Assembly (NCBI GenBank): GCA_025201705.1
Contig: MU616823.1
Coordinates: 1 to 39,186 of the forward strand
Origin: Dissophora ornata
Taxonomy: Eukaryota; Mortierellomycota; Mortierellomycetes; Mortierellales; Mortierellaceae
Reading direction: 5' to 3'
DNA: 39,186 bases
Part shown: positions 1-10,668 of the stretch, piece after piece
Position numbering within the stretch: the first letter of the stretch is position 1
How the letters are laid out: each line of letters begins with the position of its first letter
Made by a program: the position numbers and the translations under genes
The notes under the pieces: generated by a model
What the model was told of the DNA's origin: nothing
Databases searched by the model: none
The model's input: the letters and a program-made list of their open reading frames with translations, nothing else

Positions 1-52
1 ATGTTTAATTCTGTCCAGGTAGTACGCGCGAGAGAACATGACTTTATCTTAC

Positions 53-444
53 CAAGTGGCCCAAAAGTCGAGGACGACGATACGTTCTTCTCCATTGTAT
101 TTAGGACCGTTCAAGTGTTCCAGAGGCGCCATCACAGCTACAGTGTCCAACTCAGTGCCAACCATCGAACTCTTCCAACCTACTCTGAGGAATGCAGGGG
201 GGCCTGCCTTGAGCCTGTCGCGGATGTCGTCGAAGGATTTGTAGTTCTGACCAAGGACCTCAAAGGGATCGTCGTATCCGATCTTCTTGGACTCTACCTT
301 CAATTCCTCGACTGCAGCCCAGTAACTATCCTCCTCCCACTTGTCCTCGTACTTGTCCTGGAAGGGGATGTAGATGATCCTCATGTAGGCATCATCGAAG
401 ATGTCCTCTTTGCTCTGAGGTTCGGTTTCAGTCGCAGTGGCCAT
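53..444 (-). CDS. Thioredoxin-fold protein A, first exon only (gene runs off the left edge)
   Basis: This exon encodes 130 residues plus two bases of the next codon, from the ATG at 444 to a donor at 52-51 (GTAAGA). It ends in the strand V-V-L-D-F-W-A-T, and the next codon is split as TG|. In the two paralogues at 1300-2310 and 5456-6687 that codon is the Trp just before the CxxC active site, so the redox centre of this gene lies outside the window. The first ~115 residues form a helical, charged N-terminal extension shared by all three genes (K-x-x-I-G-Y-D-D-P, a G-W-K-S motif near residue 95). I do not recognise this extension as a named domain. An open frame continues upstream to 546, but the ATG at 444 matches the paralogue starts. 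The 5' leader holds a short GTT-GAT repeat (about 448-471). The function is inferred to be a cytosolic dithiol oxidoreductase. Confidence 0.8.
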
Positions 445-1299
445 TTTGTTGATGTTGATGTTGATGTTGATTTTTCTTTGTGGAGAAGAAGGTAACGATT
501 GTCGGTTGGAATGAGCAAACAAAAAAAAATGGCACGAAGAGTACAAGTTCGCTCGTATTTATAAGGTTGGTCGACCTTGTTATTAGAAGCCTTGAATGAG
601 GAAAGCACAGGAGAAAAAAAAAAGAAGGGATCTACTACTATGCAGGCGGGCCACAGGGTGAAAGAAGGGCATAACTGGATGCGTGTGTGAAATAAAGAGC
701 CGTTCCTCGCCAAGAGCATGAGCCATCGTTTCCATTTTGAAGAAGAAGAAGAGAATCACACCATTGTTTAATGGCGCGGTGTGTGTGTTTTTAGGCGGTT
801 GTTGTCTTTACATTGGAGCCGTAGGCCCGAGTTTTTTTTGTTTGTTTGTTTGTTTGAAGAAATACCCGCCTGCGAAAATTATCCCCACTGGCAAATTAAA
901 AAAAACCCCCCGGCGCTCTCTGGCTGTCAGCGTGACCCTGTGTTCCCTTATTTGAGCAAATATTTCCTGTCCAATCCAATAGCTCCACCTTTCCCATCGC
1001 GTTGAAGATCGCAATTAACCCATGCAGGATGATGACTGAAACAATAACAGAAGATAAGATCCGCACACACAAAACTCTGGTCCGGAACTCCTTCCGAGCC
1101 CGCAGCATACATACATCGATAAGGCGCAAGGTGCTCATACTCGGCGATGACCATTTTTAACCTATCTGAAATATAATTATTTGAAGGAATTTGAAGCTCT
1201 CTACGCACAAAGAAGTTATAGAGCTATGTACATGTACAACTATGCCTCTCATGCCCACTTTATTCGAAGCTGTCCTCTTCCTTCGACCTGAGCGGCTGC
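445..1299. other. Intergenic region between thioredoxin-fold genes A and B
   Basis: No coding frame with family resemblance was found on either strand. The part next to 444 should hold the promoter and leader of gene A, and the part next to 1300 the 3' UTR of gene B. Short A/T homopolymer runs occur (for example near 610-625 and 898-905). Open frames here are short and low in complexity. Confidence 0.6.
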
Positions 1300-2310
1300 C
1301 TACTTCTCGACAGAGACGATCTTGAGCGTATTGATCAGCTCAGCTTCAAAGGTTTCACTGGCTGACCCGACGTACGTGATCACGTTGTCAACTGCAATCA
1401 CTACACATGGGATAGCCTGATACCCGCCCCTTTTGTAGATATCTATGTGTCAAAGTAGAGTGTTGCCAATCATTGTCAGTTTTACAAGCAGGCTCAGCAA
1501 AAACGAACTGGACAAGTTTACCCCCCCCGTTTTTGTCAAAAATACATGTCGCGGTTCACAGACTACATGTAGGAACAATAAACTTACTCTCTAGTGCATG
1601 GTTCTCCTTGTCAACACAAATCGTATAGCGGAACGCTTCTGCGTTCTCTTCAACAAAGTTCTTAACCTTCTCGACATCATGCTCTTTAGAAGAAAACATG
1701 GCATCGTTGTTCACGCCCACCACGGCCAATCGACCAGCATGCTCTTCGGCAAGGCTAGAAAGCCTTGGGCCAGCCTTTACACAGGGTCCACACCTTTTTT
1801 TTTTTTTTTTTTTTTTTTGTGATAAGCCAAAACGCGCGTTAATTCCTGTGAGCAAAGGTACCTTGTCAGCACGCTAATTTGTCCATATGTTGCTTTGATA
1901 GCTCCCTACCCTTCCTCCCCTTCAACTTACCAAGTAGCCCAAAAGTCCAGGATGACAATCTTCTCTCCTGCATACTCCTTTCCTGAAATATGTTCACACT
2001 TGCTCAACAGCAATGTCGCATCCAATGTCTCTCCCACTATCTTGCTCTTCCATCCGGCACGGAAACATTCTTCTGGACCCTTCTTGAGAATGTCACGCAT
2101 TTCTTCGTAGGTGTCGGGCAAATTGCACTTGTCAAAGATCACGCTTGGATCCTCGTAGCCAATTTCCTTGGCTTTGACCTTGAAAACCTCGACAGCAGCC
2201 CAGAAAGGCTCTTCCTCCCATTTGTCGCCATAGAGCTCTTTGAAGGGCCGGAAGACAATCGCCATATACGTCTCACGGAGATTAGTTTCTTGTTCGGAAA
2301 GTTTACCCAT
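1300..2310 (-). CDS. Thioredoxin-fold protein B (WCGPC active site), three exons
   Basis: Exons 2310-1931, 1793-1588 and 1442-1300 join in phase to give 242 residues. The N-terminal ~115 residues are the extension shared with genes A and C. A TlpA/nucleoredoxin-like thioredoxin fold follows: strand I-V-I-L-D-F-W-A-T, active site W127-C-G-P-C131, then V-V-G-V-N-N-D, and a cis-proline loop G-G-Y-Q-A-I-P207-C. It is probably a dithiol-disulfide oxidoreductase; no signal peptide or membrane segment is seen, so I infer a cytosolic location. The substrate is unknown. Intron 1 splits the active-site Trp codon and ends in a run of 24 A (coding strand) directly before the AG. A better-looking upstream acceptor (AG at 1847-1846) would give Trp-Asn-stop. 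Intron 2 falls after L-E, the same site as in gene C. Whether most transcripts make full-length protein is uncertain. Confidence 0.82.
1794..1930 (-). other. Intron 1 of thioredoxin-fold gene B with two competing acceptors
   Basis: The donor is GTAAGT (1930-1925). A CTGAC branch-like site is followed about 14 nt later by a pyrimidine-rich acceptor (AG at 1847-1846) that leads to a stop codon two codons on. The acceptor that restores the W-C-G-P-C active site (AG at 1795-1794) is preceded by 24 consecutive A on the coding strand (1818-1795) rather than by pyrimidines. The orthologous intron of gene C has a normal T run instead. Confidence 0.7.
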
Positions 2311-2384
2311 GGCGGTGACAATTAGTTTTATATCTTCTGTTGGTTTTTGGGAGTGGACAAAGGGGTGAATATGCTTGAGAAGAT

Positions 2385-2428
2385 AGAGAGAGAGAGAGAG
2401 AGAGGGAAAGAGAAAGAGAAAGAGAGAG
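2385..2428. repeat. GA/AG-rich simple repeat
   Basis: This is a (GA)n tract with some GGAAA interruptions. It lies 75 bp upstream of the ATG of thioredoxin-fold gene B, so it falls in that gene's promoter or 5' leader, where it reads as a TC-rich tract on the coding strand. Confidence 0.9.
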
Positions 2429-2456
2429 TATTTATTTCTAGAACAATGAAGGCGAA

Positions 2457-3136
2457 TGGCTAATTAGCTATCTATGGGACTTTTAGCTTCAGGGTCTGGT
2501 GGGTTCCTTTATGCCTGTTTTGTCCAAAAGTTGGTCTCGAGATTCCCATTGGCGGGCGAGGGGATTTCTTCCCTCGAATTTCATCGCATGCATCGCTGTT
2601 TTTACTCGACGCGAAGTACTATTTTACTCCATCGAAATCCACCGTGCAGCCTTTTTTTTTTTTTTTTTTTTTTTTCCCTTGTGCACAAATGAATGTGTAA
2701 CCATGTCACAATATTTTTCACATGAGGGTCATGATGGTCAGGGTACCTCGGATGGCCATTTTGCAATGCCTTTGATGGAAATTAACGGCTAGATAGCTGT
2801 CTATGGACTTGTAGGGTCTGATTGGATCCTTTTATGCCCAAAAGTGAGTCCTGTGCTCTGAACCTGCATCATACTTTTTTTTTTTTTTTACGCCTTTTAA
2901 GCTTCTCCTTTGGCTTACTGGCGCTTCTTCTTTCCCGAAAGCCGATTCCCCCATTGTTTTCCGCCCTCAGTTTTCACAGCATGCACAAGACTTTAGATAC
3001 ATATTCAGTTATTCACTCTGCATCGATTTTTTTCCCCTCCCCTTGTGCATCATTAAATGTGTAATCATGCCATAATATTTTTCACATCAAAGTCATGATG
3101 GTCAGGGTACCTCGGAGGCCATCCCGCAATGCCTTC
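2457..3136. repeat. Imperfect tandem duplication of a ~330-350 bp non-coding unit
   Basis: Two head-to-tail diverged copies are seen, about 2457-2782 and 2783-3136. Both open with a GGCTA..TAGCT.TCTATGG stretch followed by AGGGTCTG and CTTTTATGCC. Both contain a T-rich tract, then CCTTGTGCA, and both end with a well-conserved block (2698-2775 and 3060-3135) that includes ATGATGGTCAGGGTACCTCG. Neither copy encodes a recognisable protein, and I see no terminal inverted repeats or target-site duplications. The rest of 2311-3349 holds the promoter of gene B and the 3' flank of the mannosyltransferase gene. Confidence 0.75.
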
Positions 3137-3349
3137 AAGAGGATGGAGCGAGGAGAGGAGAGGTTGGAAACTCGTTCAGCATACACAGGTTGTATTAAGC
3201 ATAGCAATTTGTTCCTTCACCCCCAACCTTAATGCGGGTACTGTGCTACTGGAGCGGCAATTAGCGAAAACTATTGTGCCATGTCAAACGCCTTCTATTT
3301 TGAACATAATGAAGATGGCAAATAAAAGTGCTATGTTTGCTTTTCCCAC

Positions 3350-5011
3350 TCATCCTGCGAAATCATAATGATCTTCCACTTCTTCTGGATAAGCCATTTT
3401 CTTCTCTCCTGTTATCTCTATGAACTTGGCGGTGCATGTATATCGTTCGCGATCTAAAGAAAGGAAAACAACAACAGCAAGAAAGAAAGGTACACGCGTT
3501 TCATAAAAGGTTGTACAGAAGCACAGCAGTGAAAAAAAACAGTGTGCTCACACACACACACACACACGCACATTTACACGTATGTATTTATATACATACT
3601 CACATTCAGACCTGGGTCACAATGACACTTTGCTTGCAACTCGGGTTCAGCGGGGCAGTTATAAAACGGCTGATGAAAATACCCAATCTCCCTAAAGAAA
3701 TGTATTTCCTTCATGGGCAACAACAGTGCTGCGGCGATCGTGTGTACAGGCGCGTCCCCCCATCGTTCGTAAAAGAATCCACCTGCTTGATCCAAGTGAT
3801 GGAAGAACTGTTGAAAAGCTTCTCCGCGCATCCAGCGCGCGTCTACTATCTCAAAGTTGGACCAGAAATGGCAGTTCTGTTTGAATACAACAAAATATTA
3901 GGGTTAAATTGTAACTTGGGAAGAACGTTTTCGTGTCACGAGGAAGGACAACGCGTAAATTTTCAAGTCTGGATTTTTTCACTGTACATTGTAAGTTTGT
4001 CCTCCGTCGTCTGAGATGAGTTCTAGGGCATTGTCTTTGGCTAGATGGTTTCGGTTCTTTTCCATATACTCTTTGGTGGCGTTCCACAACCCAACGACTG
4101 TCTCCTCATATTCATACAGCGATATTGTGAAAGCTGGACAAGAGTAACATAAGAGCAGAGGACATCATTCATGAGCGCGTTGCCTGCTGGAAGATACTAG
4201 CCCATCACATGTTGATAGCAGCTCCTATTACCATACTTCTTGTTGTTGTCCTGCATATAAAGGAAAGGATCAAAGTCCAAGTCACAAGAGTACTTGACGT
4301 CTGGCTCAATACGCCAGTAATAGTCATACTGCAGCATAAGTTCGTGTTGAGTAATGAGTCCCGACTGATATCTATTTTCCCAAAAGCATCACATAAAACT
4401 TGTTTCAGTTTCCCATGTAGGCATCACGACAAAATATGAGTCCTCAAAATGTGCGCACAAAATCGCCAATTTTTTTTTTTGCACCTGCACATGTGCCGGT
4501 AACTTTCGCTTGATCCGTAGATAACATTCTGCATCCTCTTCCGTGTCTCAGCGGCCTTTTCTTGAGAGATCCACGCCGGATAACTCCAATGTTCCTTCGG
4601 CACCATTCCAAATGACATCTGAGCCCTGGAAACCGTTCTCATCTTATCCATGAAGTTGGACGAGAAGGGTTTATCGTTCAGAAACACATAAGGGTATTCA
4701 TGGTTGCGATTGAACCGATCTTCAATCTGACGGATTGTTTTGAGAGCCCCGTAGAGATCCTTGTCCCGGACAAGCATCACAAAGGTCGCGTTTGCTTTAC
4801 GCGTCGGAATTCTGGGTGGCAAAGGGGTTGAAATGAATACGGGCTTGAGGAATCTATGGCGCATGTTATCTGACTCTGTGGGTGCAATGGAATGAATGCG
4901 AGGCCTGATCTCGTGATGGTGATGGTAATATGTTACTGATATGGCGCAGAATAGAACTGCCGCAATGGCCGTAACGACGACGGTTTTCCGGCTCGACCTC
5001 GTTGCTCTCAT
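3350..5011 (-). CDS. KTR/KRE2-type alpha-1,2-mannosyltransferase (GT15), five exons
   Basis: Exons 5011-4485, 4371-4232, 4133-3988, 3876-3600 and 3453-3350 give 397 residues, normal for GT15. The protein is a type II Golgi membrane enzyme: a basic tail, a signal-anchor helix at about residues 10-29, a stem, then the catalytic domain. Family motifs are clear: A-T-F-V-M-L-V-R, L-Y-G-A-L-K-T-I-R-Q, Y-P-Y-V-F-L-N-D, Y193-Y-W-R-I-E-P199, D-D-G-G-Q-T-Y-N, N272-C-H-F-W-S-N-F-E-I281, F-F-Y-E-R-W-G-D-A-P-V-H, and a C-terminal C-H-C-D-P followed by Y-T-C-T-A-K-F. In this family the enzyme transfers mannose from GDP-mannose onto N- or O-linked glycans of secreted proteins. The Glu of the W-S-N-F-E motif is the likely catalytic residue (family knowledge, hedged). 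The last exon was fixed by the Y-x-C-T motif and a GTATGT donor. Orthology to a single yeast KTR gene cannot be assigned by eye. Confidence 0.93.
3549..3567. repeat. (CA)n microsatellite
   Basis: This short dinucleotide run lies inside the fourth intron (3599-3454) of the mannosyltransferase gene. Confidence 0.85.
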
Positions 5012-5455
5012 ATTGGCGATGTTCCTCCGGTGGTTGCAGTTGCAATGTCCTGATCAATGTGCGATTAAAAATTAGCGGAAGGAATGGAAATGAAGAGTTT
5101 TCAGACAAAAAAAAATACTGCCTTTGTTGGTCTTTGCCTTCCCTATTTTTTCAAGGAAGAATGTATGCGACCTGGACAATGCGCTTTCGTATTCCAAGGC
5201 GAACTGATGATTGCACGCAAAGGAGCGCAAATCAGAGCACACGTCTTTCGGAGTACAAATCTTCCGGAGCGCACATAGTAAGCATAGCTTAAGGCTCACC
5301 CACCCCCTCCATTTGCCCACTTGAGATCTACATCTGCAGAGATAGACGGCCGATTCTGTGGTTTATTTTCTTTTTTCTCGACAAATAGTTCAAATATGTT
5401 CAATCTGAAATCCGGCAATTATATATAATGACGCCTCAGAACCTCTAGAGTAACC
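5012..5455. other. Intergenic region between the mannosyltransferase and thioredoxin-fold gene C
   Basis: This should hold the mannosyltransferase promoter (next to 5011) and the 3' UTR of gene C (next to 5456). No conserved coding frame or RNA gene is recognisable. Confidence 0.6.
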
Positions 5456-6687
5456 TTACTCTTCCCGATCAGACTCTGCCTCGATTGCTTCTAGCGCCGC
5501 TTCTAGTGTCGGCCGAAACGTTTCCTGAGGCGAGCCTACATAAGTGACGATGTTGTCCACCACCAACATCAAACAAGGGATACCGCGATATCCACCTGGA
5601 TTGTACAGCGCTAGAAAAAAATGAAAGTGAAAATTGAGGATAGTTAGTTAGTTGCAACGGAGTCGTGGGTAGCTTTCATTGGAGTGGACGCAGCCGATAA
5701 ACCAGCATTCTCTGTTTTCGTTTTGTCATGGAGAATAGCATCTAGGCAAAGCGTTTGAGCTGAAAGTCCAATCGATCTGTTCGATCATGCTCTGTCGCCT
5801 GCCGTGCTTCTCAGGGATATGTCGGAGCATTTCCTCGTTCGAATGAAAGCTCCAACACATGTCCAAAACATGTGTAGCAAGCAGAATGTCCAGCTCAGTA
5901 ATAGCCGCACGCTCACGTGCTCACACACAAACACAGGCTATCCAATTCTGCCGTTCATTTTTGATCGCGTGTAAGGAGTAAAACAACAACTTACTCTCTT
6001 TTGCATGTCCTTCAGCATTGTCGAGAAAGATCGTGTACCGGAATCCGTCACTGTTCTCTTCCAGGAATTCACATAGTCGCTCTCTGTCCGGTGCTTTTGT
6101 CTCGCTGAAGATGCTCTCGTTGTTGATCCCGATGACGGTTATACGGCCCGAGAACTCGTCTTCCAGGTCCGATAGTTCTGGTCCAGCCTCAAGGCAAGGG
6201 TCGCACCTAAAAAAAAAAATCGCGACATTTGTAAGGATAGTGACCTCAGCAGTAGCGCTTCTATTCCGCGCACGCACATTTTTGTTTTTGTTTTTTACCA
6301 TGACGCCCAAAAGTCGAGTACTACGACCCGATCGCCACCCGAGAACTCTGGTCCAGACAAATGCTCGCATTTTGATACAACTGACGCCAGATCAATACGC
6401 TCTCCCAGTAGAGGGCTCTTCCATCCAGCCCTGAAACACATCGCAGGTCCCCTCTTCAATTGCTCTCGAAGGGATTCGTATGACTTGACATTGTACCGTG
6501 ATAACAGCTCGAATGGATCTTCAAACCCAATATCTTCTACCCTGACCTTGAACACTTCCACAGCCCTATCGTAAGCCTCATCGTCCCACCTCTCCTCGTA
6601 CTTGTCCTCGAAGGGCTGGCTCAGAATTTCGGTGTAGGCCTCGATCAACTGGACGTCGGCATCGGAAAGGGGTGGATTCTGTCCCAT
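5456..6687 (-). CDS. Thioredoxin-fold protein C (WCDPC active site), three exons
   Basis: Exons 6687-6299, 6206-5995 and 5610-5456 give 251 residues. The layout matches gene B: a shared N-terminal extension (I-G-F-E-D-P, C-F-R-A-G-W-K-S), strand V-V-V-L-D-F-W-A-S, active site W130-C-D-P-C134, I-T-V-I-G-I-N-N, and cis-proline loop G-G-Y-R-G-I-P212-C. Both introns sit at the same places and in the same phases as in gene B, so the genes arose by duplication. The Asp in the active site, where gene B has Gly, suggests a different redox potential or partner; this is inference. Intron 1 has an ordinary 11-nt T run before its AG. Intron 2 is long for this window (384 nt, 5994-5611). The product is probably a cytosolic dithiol oxidoreductase, and its substrate is unknown. 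Confidence 0.88.
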
Positions 6688-9211
6688 TTGTGCTTGTATG
6701 AATAATATGTGTATGAATGTGTGTGTGAGTGTGTGAAGAATTCGTTATTTGGATTTTGCGGCGATCGGTCAAGGGAGGAGAGGAAAAAAGGTTGAACTAA
6801 TCGATTCGTGAAATTGTGAACGAAAGATAAAGAAACGGGTGTCAGATAACAAAGCAGCTGAGGAGGAGACGGGTTTTTGCTTTCCCCTTTTTATACATGG
6901 GCAAAATGCGCCAGGACGATTTTTTTCTCTTTTTATCGATAGCGGGACGAAGTAGCCTCACGAGAGCTGGAGCACCCAACCCAGAATTGAATAAAACATT
7001 GAAAGACAGGGAACGAGGGACTGTGCGCCTGGATGTTACAAACAATTGAAAGATTATTTGCAATTAGAGTGTATTAACACAGGTACAAAACCAACAGTGC
7101 AATCTCGTGAAGGAATGAGAGCTACGAATCGCCAATGGCAAGACTGAATGAGACGACGAGGGCGGGGAGGGCTGAGAATTTGGGAGTAATGAACAGCTCT
7201 TTATCACATCTGAGCTAGGTGAGCAATGTCTCGTGAAAGAACGTTCTCTGTTCCAGTACGACCTCAATCGTATCCGCGGGTCCTGGTCCTTGATCCAGAG
7301 AGGAGGAATGCACTGAAAAAAACAACCATCCTCAAAGGGGTTAGGCCACCTATCTTGCTGCACGCGCATCCATCGCGCGCCATCTTCATTGATGCACCGA
7401 GTGAGCATCCATATGACATTTCCTTAATTGCACATCGCCGATGGTACAAAGAAACTAAGTGATCCTTGAGGAGAGCACTATATAGAAGGTCCGGACCATT
7501 TCATACATGTTTTTTGCATTAACCCTGAAATGCTCCATTCCGCGAAGCTAGCAATTGTAAACTCGGAGCCCTGTCCTAGTTATGCAGCTCTGTTGCGGCT
7601 GTCGTTTTCTTCGTGCATGTGTGCATAGACTGTGTACATTTGTGCAAATGTGCATGTGCCTGGCGGTTATTTTATGACTCTCGTTTTCCAATTACAGGTC
7701 TGTCACACATTTAGCGTGTGTCTTTTGAAAGTTTCAATATCCAACAGAAGAGGTGGGATAGAATTCGATTTGAGCAAGTGAGAGCCGGGGCCTTTTAGCC
7801 TTCCTGTCAAAATTTCCGTTGGTTAAAGGGGAGTCGTTTACCCATTCTATCACAATTATTTCCTTGCCGCCCAGACACTTTTTGTGGATACGCCATTTCT
7901 CTTGATTTTGGTGCAATTGACTAAACACTCCAGGTCTAGGTCAAATGTCTACCGAGAAAATCAGATCAGTTCCGCATAGAGATCCTTCTTTGTCTTTCCA
8001 GCGGACTTTCCCGATAGATTACGGCAGAAGTGAATTTTTTTTTATTCGATCGCATCATCTTTAAACAAAGCGGCGACAAAGAAACAAGAACTTGAGCCGG
8101 GTACTGCACAGGGTTTAAGGTTGTTCTCAACTCCTTTTAAGCCTACCTCCCTCTCCGCCTTTCAGCAACCGACTGTCGTTTTTCTGTTTTTTTTCTTGCG
8201 AACAGAAATTTGTATGACTTCCTTAAGGCACTGAGAACACTGTGATTCCTTTGTCGTTTTACAGAAACATTAGGGTGTGGTGCGAGCGAGGATATGAGCT
8301 CGACCCTCCTCAAGTGCACTAGATGAAAGGGAACAAAAATCGATTCTTGTTTACATGGCGCAGACGCCAACATACCAATAAAAGTGGGCGGAGCTGTTCA
8401 CTAACGCGGAGAAGGAAGTAAAAAAATGGTACTATCAATAATTGAGAGAGAAAAAAACGTTCCGTATTGAATAAGATGTGGGCAAATGCATCGTGTTCTT
8501 TTTTTTATTTTTTTTTGCTTGGCAACGTGTAGACAAGCAAAAGGGACTAGACTCGCAGAAAATTGAAAAGGAGCGTGTGTGGAACAAAATGATAGCCGCC
8601 CTTCTGCCGGTCTCATGCGTGCGCTTGTCCAAGACAGATAAGCAAACAAGTGTTCTTTGGCGTAGACCATTATTCTTCTTTCCTCAACAATAGATTTTAA
8701 CCCCCCCTTTTTATCGGTTTCCTGAATGTGTCAAGAGCTCGACTCCGCCCCGTTTTCATTTACGGCGGCAAGAAAAAGATAGACGGGATAAACATCACAA
8801 CAAACTAAGCGTTGAGTGAGATGCAAACTTTCGTAACCGCCACCTCTCGTGGATAAAAAAAAACACTGTTACAGTATTTTTGTAAAAAGCAGATGGTCAA
8901 TATTGAAGATTGAGCACTTCTACGGTGGCCTATAGACACGCATCCCGTTATGAACCCCACGTTCTCAACACGCCCGCTCACGCTCCACAATCATGTCGTC
9001 CCCACGCTCACGAGTTCCCCATTGTACTCCTGTCTTGGTACTCAACAGGTCTGTTGACGCAAAATTCAATGGTACAGTACGCCTTTTCCTCGCCCTCCCT
9101 CTCTATTTACATTTTCTCCCAGTTCTTTCCGTCCTCTCATCCACTGCCTCGATCAGTTGGCCCAATGTACACGCCGAGTTCCGATTGGAAGAAGTCATAA
9201 AATGCAGCTCT
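6688..9211. other. Long gene-free interval
   Basis: There are 2.5 kb between the start of thioredoxin-fold gene C and the stop of the SET5-like gene. It begins with a TG-rich tract (about 6707-6735) in the leader of gene C. I found no open frame with family resemblance, no splice-connected exon series, and no tRNA, 5S or spliceosomal RNA signature. The small frames at 7264-7449 and 7734-7928 are not recognisable. It may hold regulatory sequence or decayed elements. Confidence 0.5.
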
Positions 9212-10668
9212 TTATTGTGAGGCAAGGCCCAAGGCTTGCATGATCTCTTCGTTCAAAGTGTCATCCGAGCCGGTGCAACGCTTGCACTTGCAAGTGAACA
9301 GATACTCTGTTCGGAGATATTGATGTCGCGTTTCTCTCTTCCACCGAGGATCGCAGTATGTGATCTGCAGCTGTTCATCCCGCTTAATGTCTCTTGCCAG
9401 CCTCACACTCACACCATAGTTCGTTCCTGCTCCTGGATGGTCAATGATCGCGTTCGGTACACAGGCGTGGTTAAGGGATGAATGCAACAGATAAAGTCCT
9501 CCATCCTGGTTATTAATGTTGTATCGGCCCACAAACTTCAGATACATGTCAAATGAAAAGAGACTGTCCTTCAAATGGCCTGGCAAGGGATTTGTGAGAA
9601 TAGAGATTCCATTCTTTCCTGTGACCTTGAGTGGGTATTGGCAGCCCTTGAGAAGGAGTTCAAAGGCATTCGTCCAGATGTCTCTTGACTGATCGCCCAT
9701 CATATCCCAGGACGTCTCCTTCTTTTGCCTCTCCTCCTGACTGACAGTCGCAAAGGCGTCCAGGTGCTTCAGAACCGATGCCAGTTCCTGTGGCGAGGTC
9801 TCGTTGGCGATCAAGATGCGTTCGTAACAGCGCAGGGCTCCCATGCCTGCGTTCCAATTCTCCTCCACGCAGTAGTTGATGTATTCCTTGATGGCGGGGT
9901 TCAGAGCCACGCACTCGAACTTGTGTGAGCTATCCCAGGCTGTCTGCCGACAAGCTGCAGTAGCGAGCGGAGAAGAAAAAAAGTCGCTAAATCAATGACA
10001 TGTCTCCATATCGGCAATCAACCGAGTGTGGTTCTTTTGCATTGGGTCACCCATACCCTTTGTACAATACTTGATCTTGCCGCAGTTTGGACATCCGCAG
10101 ATCAAGAGATTGCCATGCTTGATCGTGCGAGCGCAGAGACCACATGCCTCTCCACGGGTCACCATGCTGTATCGCTTCATTGGTGGGAAGTAGACGAATG
10201 GGAACTCGGTGAATACCACCTTGCCCTTGGGAAGATCCTGAGCGGCAAACAAACCTGTCAAAAGTCCATAGCACAAAGCGATATCCAGTCAGAGCCATAT
10301 CTCGGCGGTCAATTGCTCAGACAAAAATTTGGAAACCAGCCATTTGTGTTAAAATCCTTGCCTTTGCCGATCACTTTGTTGATCATCATGGCCTTGACCT
10401 GACCGTTGGTCAAAGCGCTGACATCGACGTCTGTATCGATGTGACTGACAGGGATTGAGGGGTCGAGTTCGGCCACGAGCTCGGGTCTGGCCACAGCGAT
10501 ACCGGCTTCGCCCATCATTTTCTTGACGCGCTTCTCGCTCACGAGCCAGGTAGGTTCCGTGGCCTGGATCTCGGCAAGGACCTTTTTGATGCCCAGACTG
10601 GGATCTTTTTCTTTGATGCTGGCAATGACTGCTGTCAAAGCAGGGGCCTCGGGGGTGATGGTCGCCAT
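9212..10668 (-). CDS. SET5: SET5-like SET/MYND-domain lysine methyltransferase, three exons
   Basis: Exons 10668-10362, 10254-10057 and 9954-9212 give 415 residues. An N-terminal part (D-P-S-L-G-I-K-K, W-L-V-S-E-K-R-V-K-K) leads into a split SET domain opening with K-V-I-G-K-G-L-F-A. A MYND-like zinc insert follows: C140-x2-C143, C-P-N-C, Y-C-T-K-A-C170, H179-x3-C183. The SET core has N330-H-A-C-V-P-N336 and I-T-Y-C-D-P (366-371), with post-SET cysteines C390, C392 and C395. In yeast, Set5 methylates histone H4 tails; I infer the same SAM-dependent role here. The first intron (10361-10255) begins with GC rather than GT; it is needed to restore the conserved K-G-L-F-A. The gene is divergent from RCM1, with 207 bp between start codons. 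At 415 residues it is shorter than yeast Set5, but all core motifs are present. Confidence 0.9.
10255..10361 (-). other. GC-AG intron in the SET5-like gene
   Basis: The exon ends ...GGCAAAG and the intron begins GCAAGG and ends TTTTGACAG. Joining gives K-V-I-G-K-G-L-F-A, the expected start of the SET fold. No GT donor in the vicinity gives this frame. Confidence 0.8.

Noticed and set aside
7734..7928. A 64-residue minus-strand open frame in the large gap
   Set aside because: It is compositionally plausible, but there is no homologue I recognise, no splice partners and no supported start.
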